Positions 8,718 through 17,504 of a stretch of 64,000 nt of DNA are shown piece after piece. The position numbers were made by a program, and so were the translations under genes. The stretch's first letter is position 1; each line of letters begins with the position of its first letter. Below the pieces are notes generated by a model. That model saw only the letters and a program-made list of their open reading frames with translations. It searched no databases and had not been told where the DNA came from. The stretch comes from Gemmatimonadota bacterium (GTDB taxonomy: Bacteria > Gemmatimonadota > Gemmatimonadetes > Longimicrobiales > Gaopeijiaceae), in assembly GCA_028875075.1 (NCBI GenBank), contig JAPPGF010000036.1, forward strand, positions 62,001 to 126,000, in the 5' to 3' direction.

Positions 8718-9026
8718 TCTGCAAGCTAAGGTGACTACCTGGAGACGCGTAGTGCGGCTGAGTGGGGCGGCAGCACCCCGGATGGTCGCCCACCAGAACA
8801 GCTGCAGCTCTCTCCTCCGTCAAACGCCCTCTCTTTACGACCAGTGCCCGGCCGGGTCTGAGGCGGGCTGCCGTGGGTGCTCGTCGCACCGTGTCGATGT
8901 CGGTCTTGGCTGGTGCTAGATCGTGCCGGACCGCTCCACGGCCCGATGCCAGCTCAGGGTTCGGGTTTGTTTTGCCCACTGATTGGGTCCGCCGTACACT
9001 GGGACGTTCTCAAGGCCAGGAGGGAT
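8718..9026. other. 309-base divergent intergenic region
   Basis: Holds the upstream regions of the glycosidase-like gene (minus) and the deoxyhypusine-synthase-like gene (plus). The only clear elements are TAGCTT next to the minus-strand start and AGGAGGG before the plus-strand start. The small frames here look like chance. Confidence 0.4.
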
Positions 9027-10070
9027 ATGGTGCCGGAGGATCGCACCGGCGTCGTGCCGGCTACCGGGAAGATCAAGGCGACGGGGGACGGAGTTGGAGC
9101 CGTACGGTCATTCATGGAGCTCCACTACCGCCATTTCAACGCCCGTGAGACGCTTGAGGCGGCCCGGGCCTACGAAACGCACATCGCCGAAGGCGGCAAG
9201 ATGCTGCTGGCCATGGCCGGCGCGATGTCCACGGGACAGCTCGGTGTGAGCTTGGCCCGCATTATCCGCGAAGGGAAGGTGCACGCGATCAGCTGCACCG
9301 GGGCGAATCTGGAGGAGGATCTCTTCAACCTGCTAGCCAACAAGGACTACGAGATCATCCATGACTGGCGTGCCCTTTCCGCGGAGGATGAGCAGGCGCT
9401 CCATGATCGAGGAATGAACCGCGTAACGGATACGTGCATTCCGGAAGATGTGATGCGGAATCTTGAACGGCGGCTGATCGAACGCTGGGTCGCGGCGTGT
9501 GAGGACGGGGCGCAGAAGACCCCCGCTGAGTATTTCTTCGACGTCATCGGCTCGGGCGAGCTAAAGGACGACTATCAGATCGACCCGGCCAACTCCTGGA
9601 TGATCGCGGCGAATGAGATGGATGTTCCAGTCTGGGCTCCGGGGTGGGAGGACTCGTCCATGGGCAATGTCTTCGCCGCCAAAGTGATTGACGGCGTGAT
9701 TCCCCACCATCAATGCGTCATGTCGGGTACAGGACAGTTCGAGCAGCTGGTCCGCTGGTACCTAGAGAACAATGGAGCAGACGAGGGGCGCCCGAGCGTT
9801 GGTTTCTTCCAGATCGGAGGCGGCATCGCAGGTGACTTCGCGATCTGCGCGGTGCCCTCAATCATTCAGGACATGAAGCGCGATGTTCCCTTCTGGGGCT
9901 ACTTCGCCCAGATCACCGATGCTGCCACGTCGTACGGTGGCTACTCCGGTGCCCCGCCCAACGAGAAGATCACGTGGGGAAAGCTAGCGGTCGACACGCC
10001 CAAGTTTTTTATTAACTCGGATGCGAGCATCGTCGCACCGCTGATCTTCGCGTACGTATTGAGAGATTGA
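9027..10070 (+). CDS. Deoxyhypusine synthase-like protein
   Basis: A 347-residue member of the deoxyhypusine/homospermidine synthase family, which moves an aminobutyl group from spermidine to a lysine or amine using NAD. The ATG at 9027 is chosen because AGGAGGG lies four bases upstream and the family homology begins soon after. Visible family features are GKMLLAMAGAMSTGQLGVSL (NAD-binding start), SCTGANLEEDLFNLL, the GGGIAGDF loop and KITWGKLAVD, in which Lys319 matches the catalytic lysine of the human enzyme. Bacteria lack eIF5A, so the substrate must differ: homospermidine formation or another polyamine/agmatine-type reaction is possible. No polyamine gene lies next to it. The family is secure, the reaction open. 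Confidence 0.92.
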   Translation: MVPEDRTGVVPATGKIKATGDGVGAVRSFMELHYRHFNARETLEAARAYETHIAEGGKMLLAMAGAMSTGQLGVSLARIIREGKVHAISCTGANLEEDLFNLLANKDYEIIHDWRALSAEDEQALHDRGMNRVTDTCIPEDVMRNLERRLIERWVAACEDGAQKTPAEYFFDVIGSGELKDDYQIDPANSWMIAANEMDVPVWAPGWEDSSMGNVFAAKVIDGVIPHHQCVMSGTGQFEQLVRWYLENNGADEGRPSVGFFQIGGGIAGDFAICAVPSIIQDMKRDVPFWGYFAQITDAATSYGGYSGAPPNEKITWGKLAVDTPKFFINSDASIVAPLIFAYVLRD

Positions 10071-10271
10071 ACATGGCTAGGTCTCCCTTCCGGACGCGCC
10101 AGAACTTGGGTCGCGTCGGCCAGACTGCGGCCTTCGGCGCAGACGATCGACCTGCACTGTGCCCTATGTAACGCCATGTCCTCGGCCTTACGCTCAAGCT
10201 TGAGTTTGCCAGCACAGTTAATGCCGGCGTCGGCTGCGGCAATCGCTGGCTGATCTCTATCACGGCTAGCC

Positions 10272-11453
10272 TTAGGCAAGTCCAAGCCTCGCCTCGATGA
10301 GGTCGGTCAGTTCGCGAACTGCTCCGTGTCCGCCAGGGGCTTCGAGTTCGAAACGAGCGTACGGCCTCACCGCAGGATGTGCGTCCCCAACAACCACCCC
10401 GCATCCCACCGCGCGCAGGCACGCCCTGTCGTTGACATCGTTCCCCAAGAAGACCGCGTTCGCGGGGTCGATGCCCTGCTCCGCCAACCAGGAACGCAAT
10501 GCCGCGCCCTTGTCGTCAAGCCCCTGAAGACAGGGTACCCGTAGTTTAGCGCAACGCGCCCCGACCACTGGGTCCGTCTCGTTCGAGAACACCGCCACCG
10601 GGAGTCCGGCGCGCCGAAGCCGCTCGATCCCCATGCCGTCGCCGCGGTGGCATACGACCGATTCCGTGCCGTCTGCGGAAAGCAACACGCGGTTGTCGGT
10701 CATGACGCCGTCAAAATCTAGCGCGAGTACGGCAGGCCGCTCGGGGAGCAACGCCAGTCGCTCACGCCGCGCCCGCTCCGCGAGACCGACTTGTACGCGC
10801 GGGGGGTCGGTGGGATCACTGACATCGAGCAGCCGGTCACGGGGGATCACGTGCAACGCGGTCTTGCCGAAGAACCGATAACGCGAGAGGCGGAAGCCCC
10901 CTGCACGCATCACGTACACGGAGCCAGCTTCCATGAACTCAGACTCACGATTCTGGCGGCGGCAGACTGTCGGGTCGTGATTGATTGCTGCCGCACTGCC
11001 GTCCGATGCGCGTCGCCACAACGACAAGTGCGAAGGCACTACGGCGAGTGCGGAATCGGCCCCTAGCTCCAGGAGCGTGCGAATGGTCCCGTCGATGTCA
11101 GCCGCCGTGCTGGGGGGGCCGGTACACTGGACGCACGCGAGCAGCTCCGGTCGATAGCCCTCGGTCTGTTCGAGCGTCTCCAGCACGTACAAGAGGGCTG
11201 CCTCGGAGCCGTCCTGATCGCCATCCAGCGCAGCTGGTCGCTGCAAGACCTCAGCGCCGGAGCGGGCCGCGGCGACCGCGGTCTCCTTGTCGTCGGTCGC
11301 GACGACGACGCGACTCACGCTCTTACTGGCCCGGGCCTGATCTACAGCGTCGGCGACTAGGGGGAGCTCTGCCGCGACGGCGAAAGTCTTCCGGGCAGCA
11401 CCCTTGGAGTTGGCGCTAGCGGGGATGACGCACAGAACGCTGGGTTCAGTCAT
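10272..11453 (-). CDS. Cytidylyltransferase-HAD phosphatase fusion (NeuA/KdsC-like)
   Basis: A 393-residue two-domain protein. Residues 1-225 match CMP-sialic-acid/acylneuraminate cytidylyltransferases (AVAAELPLVADAVDQA, VVVATDDKETAVAA, CVQCTGPPSTAADIDGTI). Residues 235-393 are a KdsC-type HAD phosphatase (LALDFDGVMTDNRV with the nucleophile Asp, and FLGNDVNDRACLRAVGCGV). Together they would activate and dephosphorylate a nonulosonic or octulosonic acid for surface glycans. The N-terminal CTP loop is unusual: IPASANSKGAARKT stands where the family has an Arg-Gly-Gly-Ser-Lys-Gly type loop. The same fusion order is known from animal CMP-sialic acid synthetase. It stands alone, with no sialic-acid synthase in the window. 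Confidence 0.88.
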   Translation of the reverse strand: MTEPSVLCVIPASANSKGAARKTFAVAAELPLVADAVDQARASKSVSRVVVATDDKETAVAAARSGAEVLQRPAALDGDQDGSEAALLYVLETLEQTEGYRPELLACVQCTGPPSTAADIDGTIRTLLELGADSALAVVPSHLSLWRRASDGSAAAINHDPTVCRRQNRESEFMEAGSVYVMRAGGFRLSRYRFFGKTALHVIPRDRLLDVSDPTDPPRVQVGLAERARRERLALLPERPAVLALDFDGVMTDNRVLLSADGTESVVCHRGDGMGIERLRRAGLPVAVFSNETDPVVGARCAKLRVPCLQGLDDKGAALRSWLAEQGIDPANAVFLGNDVNDRACLRAVGCGVVVGDAHPAVRPYARFELEAPGGHGAVRELTDLIEARLGLA

Positions 11454-11722
11454 GTGGCCGTAGTTTCCCCAGAGCTACTAAGTTGCGTCGATTCGCAAGC
11501 ACACGTAATCGGGACGCCAAGGCGAATCTGTGGAGTTGGACTCTCACGGCACCACCCTGGAGGCGGCCCAAGTCGAACGTCCCTTCACATTCGGGTCCGC
11601 AGGACTATCGGCTACCGTTTCGCCCGGACGTGGTGAGGAAATCCGCGCGCGGCAGCCGACTCGTCCGTCCGGATCGGAGCCGAATCACGGTCGCGCCGGC
11701 GGTAACTCAAGGTCACCGATCG

Positions 11723-13564
11723 ATGTCCATACGTAACATCGCCATCATCGCACACGTTGACCACGGCAAGACCACCCTCGTGGACAAGATGCTCCGCCAA
11801 GCTGGAGTCTTCCGCGACAACCAGCACGTCGAAGAACGTGTGATGGACTCGACTCCTCTGGAACGCGAGCGGGGCATCACGATCCTGTCCAAGAATACAG
11901 CGGTGCACTGGAGCGGCGTGAAGATCAATGTCGTCGACACCCCCGGACACGCCGATTTTGGGGGCGAGGTCGAGCGTATCTTGCGGATGGTAGACGGCGT
12001 CGTACTGCTAGTCGACGCTGCCGAAGGTCCGATGCCGCAGACCCGCTTCGTCACCCGCAAAGCCCTTGAGCTGGGCCTCCTCCCCCTGATAGTGGTAAAC
12101 AAGGTGGACCGGACGGACGCGAGGATCGCCCAAGTGCATGACGAGATGCTCGCGTTACTCATGGAGCTGGAAGCGACGGACCAGCAACTCGACGCTCCGT
12201 TCCTGTACGCATCGGGTCGTGAGGGCTGGGCAGTGCGTGAGGTGGGGGGCAAGGGGGCCGACCTGTTGCCGCTGTTCGAGACGATTGTGGAGCACTTCCC
12301 CGAACCCGAGGTTGATCGGGTCGGCCCGTTCCAGATGCTCGTCTCGACGCTCGACCACTCGCCCTACATCGGGCGGATCGCGGTCGGGCGGGTGGAACGC
12401 GGCAGCGTATGCGTCGGCCAGTCGGTCGCACTGCTACCGCATGGCGCCCCCGGGACCGTGCCTGAGGCGGTGGTGGAAGAGGCGAAGGTCCTCAAGCTGT
12501 TCACCTTCCAGGACCTTGGCAGGGCGGACGTGGAGATCGCACACGCCGGCGACATCGTCGCGTTGGCGGGGCTCTCGGGGGTTGAGATCGGAATGACCGT
12601 GACCGACCGTGAGCACCGGGAGCGCCTACTCGGAATCAAAGTCGAGGATCCAACGCTGTCGGTGGACTTCAACGTCAACAACTCACCGTTTGCCGGGCGG
12701 TCGGGTGAGTACTTGACCACGCGTCAGCTGCGTGAGCGACTGTTCAAGGAGCTTGAGAAAAACCTAGCGCTTCGGGTCCGGCAGACTGATCAGCCCGACG
12801 TTTTCCAGGTAAGTGGCCGGGGTGAGCTGCACCTCGGCATCCTCATGGAAAACATGCGTCGCGAGGGCTACGAGTTCCAGGTCTCCCGTCCCCGTGTGAT
12901 CACCCGAAGGGACCCGAGCGGGCAGCTCTTGGAGCCCTTCGAGGAGGCCGTGATCGAGGTTCCATCTGAACTTGTCGGCGCGGTGCTTGAGGGACTGGGT
13001 CCGCGGAAGGCGGAACTTATCGAGGTGCGGCCGATGGGCGCGGGTGCGACGCGGCTACGTTTCGAGGTCCCGGCGCGTGGGCTGTTCGGGTACCGCTCTG
13101 AGTTCCTGACCAACACCAGAGGGGAAGGCATCCTGCACCATCAGTACGTCGGGCATGCACGCTGGGCGGGCAATCTCCAAGAACGCGAGCGGGGAGTCCT
13201 CGTCGCCGATCGTGAGGGCGAGGTCGTCGCTTACGCCTTGGGTGGACTTCAGGAGCGTGCGACCTTGTTCGTGAAACCTGGAGACCTTGTGTACATGGGC
13301 ATGATCGTGGGCGAGAACGCACGCACCGGCGACATGCCCGTCAACGTGACGAAGGAGAAGAGACTCACCAACATGCGCACTACCACGGCGGACGAGAATA
13401 TCAGGCTCAGGCCGCCGCGTACGATCACTTTGGAGCTCGCCCTTGGGTTCATCGAGGAGGACGAGCTGATCGAGGTCACACCCGACGCGATTAGACTCCG
13501 TAAGCGGATTCTCGACGCCAGCAGGCGCCGGAAAGTTGAGAAACAACGACTTGCAACGCGGTAG
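11723..13564 (+). CDS. typA: Translational GTPase TypA/BipA
   Basis: A 613-residue ribosome-associated GTPase of the elongation-factor family, linked to stress and low-temperature ribosome assembly. The ATG at 11723 gives the classic N-terminus (MSIRNIAIIAHVDHGKTTL) with AAGGT upstream; the frame is open further up but lacks homology. The P-loop AHVDHGKT, switch I RGITI, DTPGHADF and NKVD are all present. Domain II follows, then the EF-G-like domains and the TypA-specific C-terminus (KEKRLTNMRTTTADENIRL). Full length. It stands alone, facing the same way as the aminotransferase downstream. Confidence 0.97.
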   Translation: MSIRNIAIIAHVDHGKTTLVDKMLRQAGVFRDNQHVEERVMDSTPLERERGITILSKNTAVHWSGVKINVVDTPGHADFGGEVERILRMVDGVVLLVDAAEGPMPQTRFVTRKALELGLLPLIVVNKVDRTDARIAQVHDEMLALLMELEATDQQLDAPFLYASGREGWAVREVGGKGADLLPLFETIVEHFPEPEVDRVGPFQMLVSTLDHSPYIGRIAVGRVERGSVCVGQSVALLPHGAPGTVPEAVVEEAKVLKLFTFQDLGRADVEIAHAGDIVALAGLSGVEIGMTVTDREHRERLLGIKVEDPTLSVDFNVNNSPFAGRSGEYLTTRQLRERLFKELEKNLALRVRQTDQPDVFQVSGRGELHLGILMENMRREGYEFQVSRPRVITRRDPSGQLLEPFEEAVIEVPSELVGAVLEGLGPRKAELIEVRPMGAGATRLRFEVPARGLFGYRSEFLTNTRGEGILHHQYVGHARWAGNLQERERGVLVADREGEVVAYALGGLQERATLFVKPGDLVYMGMIVGENARTGDMPVNVTKEKRLTNMRTTTADENIRLRPPRTITLELALGFIEEDELIEVTPDAIRLRKRILDASRRRKVEKQRLATR

Positions 13565-13724
13565 CTTAACACCGCAAACCGGCTACTCGCCGTCCCCCCG
13601 GCGACCAAATCAGGAAACGCTCTATCCATTGCCGGCGCTTCGACCCTGATCGAACAACTCCCGCAACCGATTGCACCCTCTCGCTCTTCCGGCAATCTTC
13701 TCGGGTCACGCGTTGGAGGGATAC

Positions 13725-14861
13725 ATGGTGATGAAGTCTTCGGAGGCTGCCTTGGCGACAACCCCCGATGCCACAGGCTTCGGGCGGTTTTTTCTGCCAG
13801 GCCCCACCGAAGTTCGGCCAGAAGTGCTCAGCGCTCAAATGCGGGCGATGATCGGGCACCGGGGAGCCGACATCAAAGCGCTCATGGAAAAGCTGCAAGT
13901 CGGGCTCAAGGATGTCTTCCGAACCGAACGGTTGGTGTTCCTATCTAGTTCGTCCGCCACCGGGCTCATGGAGGCCGCAGCCCGTAACGGTGTGCGCCGC
14001 AAGGCGTTGTCGCTCGTGAACGGCGCATTCAGTCAACGATTCGCCCAGATCGTCGAGGCATGTAGCCTGGAGTCCGAGCGCTACGAGGTTCCCTGGGGTG
14101 AAGTACACGATCCTCAGGTTGTTCGCGACCGCCTGGGGAAAGGCGGAATCGACGCGATCACCGTCGTCCACTCGGAGACCTCCACGGGTGCGCTTAACCC
14201 GATTGAGGAGATTTCAAGAGTAGCGCACGAGTTCGACGACGTTGTCATCCTTGTTGACTCTGTCACGGGGGTCGCCGGTGCCGAGCTATGGAGTGACCGC
14301 TGGCAGTTGGATTTTGTGCTCACGGGGTCGCAGAAGGCACTCGCCCTTCCTCCGGGCCTTGCGTTCGCAGTGGCCTCTGAGCGCATGATGGCGCGCAGCC
14401 GGGCTGCGAGGAACAAGGGCATCTACTTCGACCTCCTGCAGTTCCAGAAAAGCCAGGAACAGATGCAGACGCCCAATACTCCGGCTCTCTCTGTCATGTA
14501 CGCCCTCGACGTACAGCTTGAGCGTATCACGGCCGAAACCCTGGAGGGTCGCTGGGAGCGCCACCGTGCGATGCGCGAAGCCACGGTGAAGTGGGTGGAG
14601 GAGATGCGGGCGGACAAGGGTGTCGGTCTCAGTGTGCTGGCCCCGAAGGGATTCCGTTCACCGACGGTGACAGCCGTGAGGATGCCGGAGCGGAGTTCGT
14701 CTGTGCCGGTGGTCGCTGCCCTCAAGAAAGCGGGCATAGTGATCGGCGGCGGATACGGCAAGCTCAAGGAGCTGACGTTCCGGATCGGCCACATGGGCGA
14801 CCACACTGTTGCCGAGCTTGAGGCCGTGTTGGATGCTTTGGAGGAGGTGTTGACGGCGTGA
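13725..14861 (+). CDS. Class V aminotransferase (serine-glyoxylate/phosphoserine type)
   Basis: A 378-residue PLP enzyme of the alanine-glyoxylate / serine-pyruvate aminotransferase group. The ATG at 13725 has GGAGGG five bases upstream. Visible are the N-terminal FLPGPTEVRPEV, IGHRGADIKAL, the cofactor Asp in VILVDSVTGVAGAE and the Schiff-base lysine in TGSQKALALPPG (Lys204). The C-terminal FRIGHMGDHT is typical. Its stop overlaps the start of serA by four bases, so it probably supplies the transamination step of the phosphorylated serine pathway in place of SerC, as class V enzymes of this type do in some archaea and bacteria. The exact substrate is inferred from context. Confidence 0.9.
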   Translation: MVMKSSEAALATTPDATGFGRFFLPGPTEVRPEVLSAQMRAMIGHRGADIKALMEKLQVGLKDVFRTERLVFLSSSSATGLMEAAARNGVRRKALSLVNGAFSQRFAQIVEACSLESERYEVPWGEVHDPQVVRDRLGKGGIDAITVVHSETSTGALNPIEEISRVAHEFDDVVILVDSVTGVAGAELWSDRWQLDFVLTGSQKALALPPGLAFAVASERMMARSRAARNKGIYFDLLQFQKSQEQMQTPNTPALSVMYALDVQLERITAETLEGRWERHRAMREATVKWVEEMRADKGVGLSVLAPKGFRSPTVTAVRMPERSSSVPVVAALKKAGIVIGGGYGKLKELTFRIGHMGDHTVAELEAVLDALEEVLTA

Positions 14862-16480
14862 GCACATCGGAAACGGCAACTCCCAACAATGGCGGCAGAT
14901 ACCAAGTCGTGGTGGCGGACGGAATCTCGGAGTCCGGGCTGCGTCCGCTGCTAGACGACCCACGCTTCGATGTCTTGATCGCGGCCGACGGGGAGGCTCT
15001 TGAGGCCGCGCTGCCCGCAGCCAATGCCCTGATAGTGCGTAGCGCGACCAAGGTGACGCGTTCTCTGATCCGCAGGGCGGGAAGAATCCAGGTGATCGGT
15101 CGTGCCGGTGTGGGGGTTGACAATATCGACCAAGACGCCGCCACCGAGATGGGTGCCGCAGTGCTGAACGCTCCGGCGGGCAATACCGTGTCGGCGGCCG
15201 AGCTCACGATGGCGCTTATCCTGTCCGTCGTCCGCAAGGTGGCAGCCGCGGATCGGTCGGTACGAGCGGGCGAGTGGCAACGCAAGCGGTTTGGTGGCGT
15301 CGAACTCCGCGGTCGTACCCTAGGACTAGTGGGTGCCGGCCGGATCGGAGGTGAGGTGGCTCGGCGCTGCAAGGCCTTCGGCATGCACGTGCTGGCGAGC
15401 GATCCATATCTGACGGATGAGAGGGCACGGGAACTGGGTGTGGAGCGCGTTGAGCTGGACGAACTCAAGCTACGCGCAGACGTCATCTCGCTGCATGTGC
15501 CGCTCACGGACCGGACCCGCAACATGTTCGCGGAAACCCAGCTGAGACAACTCAAGAGGGGCGCGTTTCTCGTGAACGTCGCACGAGGGGGGGTTGTGGA
15601 TGAGGTTGCGCTCGTGAACGTGTTGACCGACGGCCACTTGGCTGGTGCTGCCCTGGATGTGTTCGACCGTGAGCCGCTCCCATCCGAGAGCCCACTTCGA
15701 GAGGCACCGAACTTGGTGCTTACGCCGCACTTGGGAGCATCCACAACAGAGGCCCAGGAGTTGGTGGCCGAAGAAATTGCGGAGGCTGTACGGGCGGCGC
15801 TCGTCGAGGGGGACCTGTCGCGCGCCCTCAACGCGCCGGCCATCGGGGGAGAGACCTTCAGGAAGCTATTGCCACTGCTCGAGTTGGGTCGTAGGCTCGG
15901 GCGCTTGGGCGCAGGCCTCGCCCAGGGAGGAATCAAGGCGTTGGAGGTGCGCTATGCGGGCGATGCCGCGGACGCACCCCTCCCGCTCACCTCGTATGTT
16001 CTCATGGGCCTGCTCGGTGCCATCGTTGGTGACGATCAGGTCAACTTCGTCAACGCGCCCCGTTTGGCGGAGACCCGCGGCATCGGTGTTTCAACGCACA
16101 AGCTTGCGCGCCGCCCCGACTACATGTCGTTCGTCGAATTAAGGGTGTCCGGTGACAGGGGTTACACCAGAGTGGCCGGCGCCCTTCTTGGCGACGAGCA
16201 CCCGCGAGTGGTGCGCATCGCGGACTATCACGTCGATATCGTGCCGCAGGGAAGCCTGCTCGTGCTCCGCAATCGGGACGTGCCCGGCGTGATCGGCAAG
16301 GTCGGCACGCTACTGGGCAGGCTGAACCTGAACATCGCGGAGTACCACCAGTCCCGGCTGGCCGCCGGTGGCGAAGCGCTGGCAGGGGTCGCCGTCGACG
16401 GAACCGTCGAGACCGCGGTGCTCGACGAGTTGTGTGGACTGCCCGAGATCATCGACGCTCGGCTCGTGCAGCTGGGTTAG
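14858..16480 (+). CDS. serA: D-3-phosphoglycerate dehydrogenase, long form
   Basis: A 540-residue first enzyme of serine synthesis, oxidising 3-phosphoglycerate with NAD. It starts with GTG overlapping the aminotransferase stop (GTGA). The substrate domain opens the protein; the Rossmann fold shows LGLVGAGRIGGEVARR; the active-site region shows VARGGVVDE and LTPHLGASTTEAQE. From about residue 320 comes the intervening domain of long SerA proteins, and the last 75 residues form an ACT domain (LLVLRNRDVPGVIGKVGTLL) that normally mediates feedback by serine. Length fits the mycobacterial-type enzyme. Confidence 0.96.
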   Translation: MSTSETATPNNGGRYQVVVADGISESGLRPLLDDPRFDVLIAADGEALEAALPAANALIVRSATKVTRSLIRRAGRIQVIGRAGVGVDNIDQDAATEMGAAVLNAPAGNTVSAAELTMALILSVVRKVAAADRSVRAGEWQRKRFGGVELRGRTLGLVGAGRIGGEVARRCKAFGMHVLASDPYLTDERARELGVERVELDELKLRADVISLHVPLTDRTRNMFAETQLRQLKRGAFLVNVARGGVVDEVALVNVLTDGHLAGAALDVFDREPLPSESPLREAPNLVLTPHLGASTTEAQELVAEEIAEAVRAALVEGDLSRALNAPAIGGETFRKLLPLLELGRRLGRLGAGLAQGGIKALEVRYAGDAADAPLPLTSYVLMGLLGAIVGDDQVNFVNAPRLAETRGIGVSTHKLARRPDYMSFVELRVSGDRGYTRVAGALLGDEHPRVVRIADYHVDIVPQGSLLVLRNRDVPGVIGKVGTLLGRLNLNIAEYHQSRLAAGGEALAGVAVDGTVETAVLDELCGLPEIIDARLVQLG

Positions 16481-16544
16481 CCGGAGACGGGCTCGGAGTT
16501 GCCAAGGGGCAGCGTCACAACCACACGGTGTTGCGGGACGGAGA

Positions 16545-17504
16545 TCAATAGGTGAACACGAGACGAGTCTCGTCCGACCTGCGGAAGATCCTGCGTTCGC
16601 CGTCGGCCACTAGGATTCCGTCCACGCGCTTGCTCACCTCTAACGCGTGCGGTAACAGCGTTTCGGGGTCGGTCACTAGCTCCATCCGAGTCAGCTGAAT
16701 CAGGCGATCGAACGACATCGCGGCCAACCCCAGCTCTCGGAGGGCGTTGCTCATCACCGCGGTTAGCTCCCGGGGATCGGGGAACGAAGTCAGATGAAGG
16801 TGGACGCACCGACCGCTGGGCGCCGGGCAGTCTTCCACACCCGCCAAGCGATACTCGTGCCGATAGGAGAGCACCACTGATGGTATGAGGGGGTTCGTCT
16901 CCTCGGCCTCACTCATCTGTGGCTCGTCCATCACAAACTCCGTGTCTGCCCACGCGCCAACCATAGCACGCCAGAGCTCTCGTGCATGGCCGACTAGCTC
17001 GGACTCACTCATGAGTTCGTCGAGGGCTACCTGGAGTTCCGCGTCTTCCAGCTCAAGCGGACGGAGCGTCTCCACCAGTAGCCTTACGAGGACGTCTTCA
17101 CGAGTGATGCCAAGCAGCTCGCCGTCTTCCGAGACTACCCAGTCGGTGAGTGGCGCACCGATCGTGGACCAGACTGCTCGACGTGGGTCTTCGGGCGGGA
17201 GCGCTGGTGTCGCCACGAAGCGCGTCGCCACCGGGTCCAGATGTTCGATGACTAGCCCCAATGGGTGCGGGTGCACGTGGACCACGTATTCGCCCTCGAT
17301 TTCGACTGTCGACGGTGGCGCGCCTTCCTCCCGCTCCATGATCTTCACGTAGCGGACCCGGGCCTCAGTGCCCACCGGCCAGGCGAAATGCAGTTGCACC
17401 GTGCTCGGCGTCGGCGATGCCTGCTGAGCGAGCGCGGACACACGCGGCAGCGTGAGGCCGGCTACGCCGACGAGGAGCCGGATCGAGAGCAAACGCCATC
17501 TCAT
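16545..17504 (-). CDS. Exported hypothetical protein
   Basis: A 319-residue protein with a signal peptide (MRWRLLSIRLLVGVAGLTLP... ALAQQ, cleavage near residue 27). The mature part is mixed alpha/beta with acidic stretches (ELEDAELQVALDELMSESEL) and a cysteine pair near CPAPSGRCVHL that could form a disulfide. No known domain is recognised. Its ATG overlaps the ctaB stop by four bases (ATGA), so it is co-transcribed with hemQ and ctaB, which might link it to respiration or the envelope; this is a guess from position only. Confidence 0.7.
   Translation of the reverse strand: MRWRLLSIRLLVGVAGLTLPRVSALAQQASPTPSTVQLHFAWPVGTEARVRYVKIMEREEGAPPSTVEIEGEYVVHVHPHPLGLVIEHLDPVATRFVATPALPPEDPRRAVWSTIGAPLTDWVVSEDGELLGITREDVLVRLLVETLRPLELEDAELQVALDELMSESELVGHARELWRAMVGAWADTEFVMDEPQMSEAEETNPLIPSVVLSYRHEYRLAGVEDCPAPSGRCVHLHLTSFPDPRELTAVMSNALRELGLAAMSFDRLIQLTRMELVTDPETLLPHALEVSKRVDGILVADGERRIFRRSDETRLVFTY

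Noticed and set aside
10193-10204. Palindrome CTCAAGCTTGAG in the gap between convergent genes
   Set aside because: Twelve bases with no loop or T tract, and such short palindromes occur by chance.
14764-15936. 390-codon minus-strand frame over serA
   Set aside because: It is Ser/Arg/Pro-rich and antisense to an unmistakable SerA.
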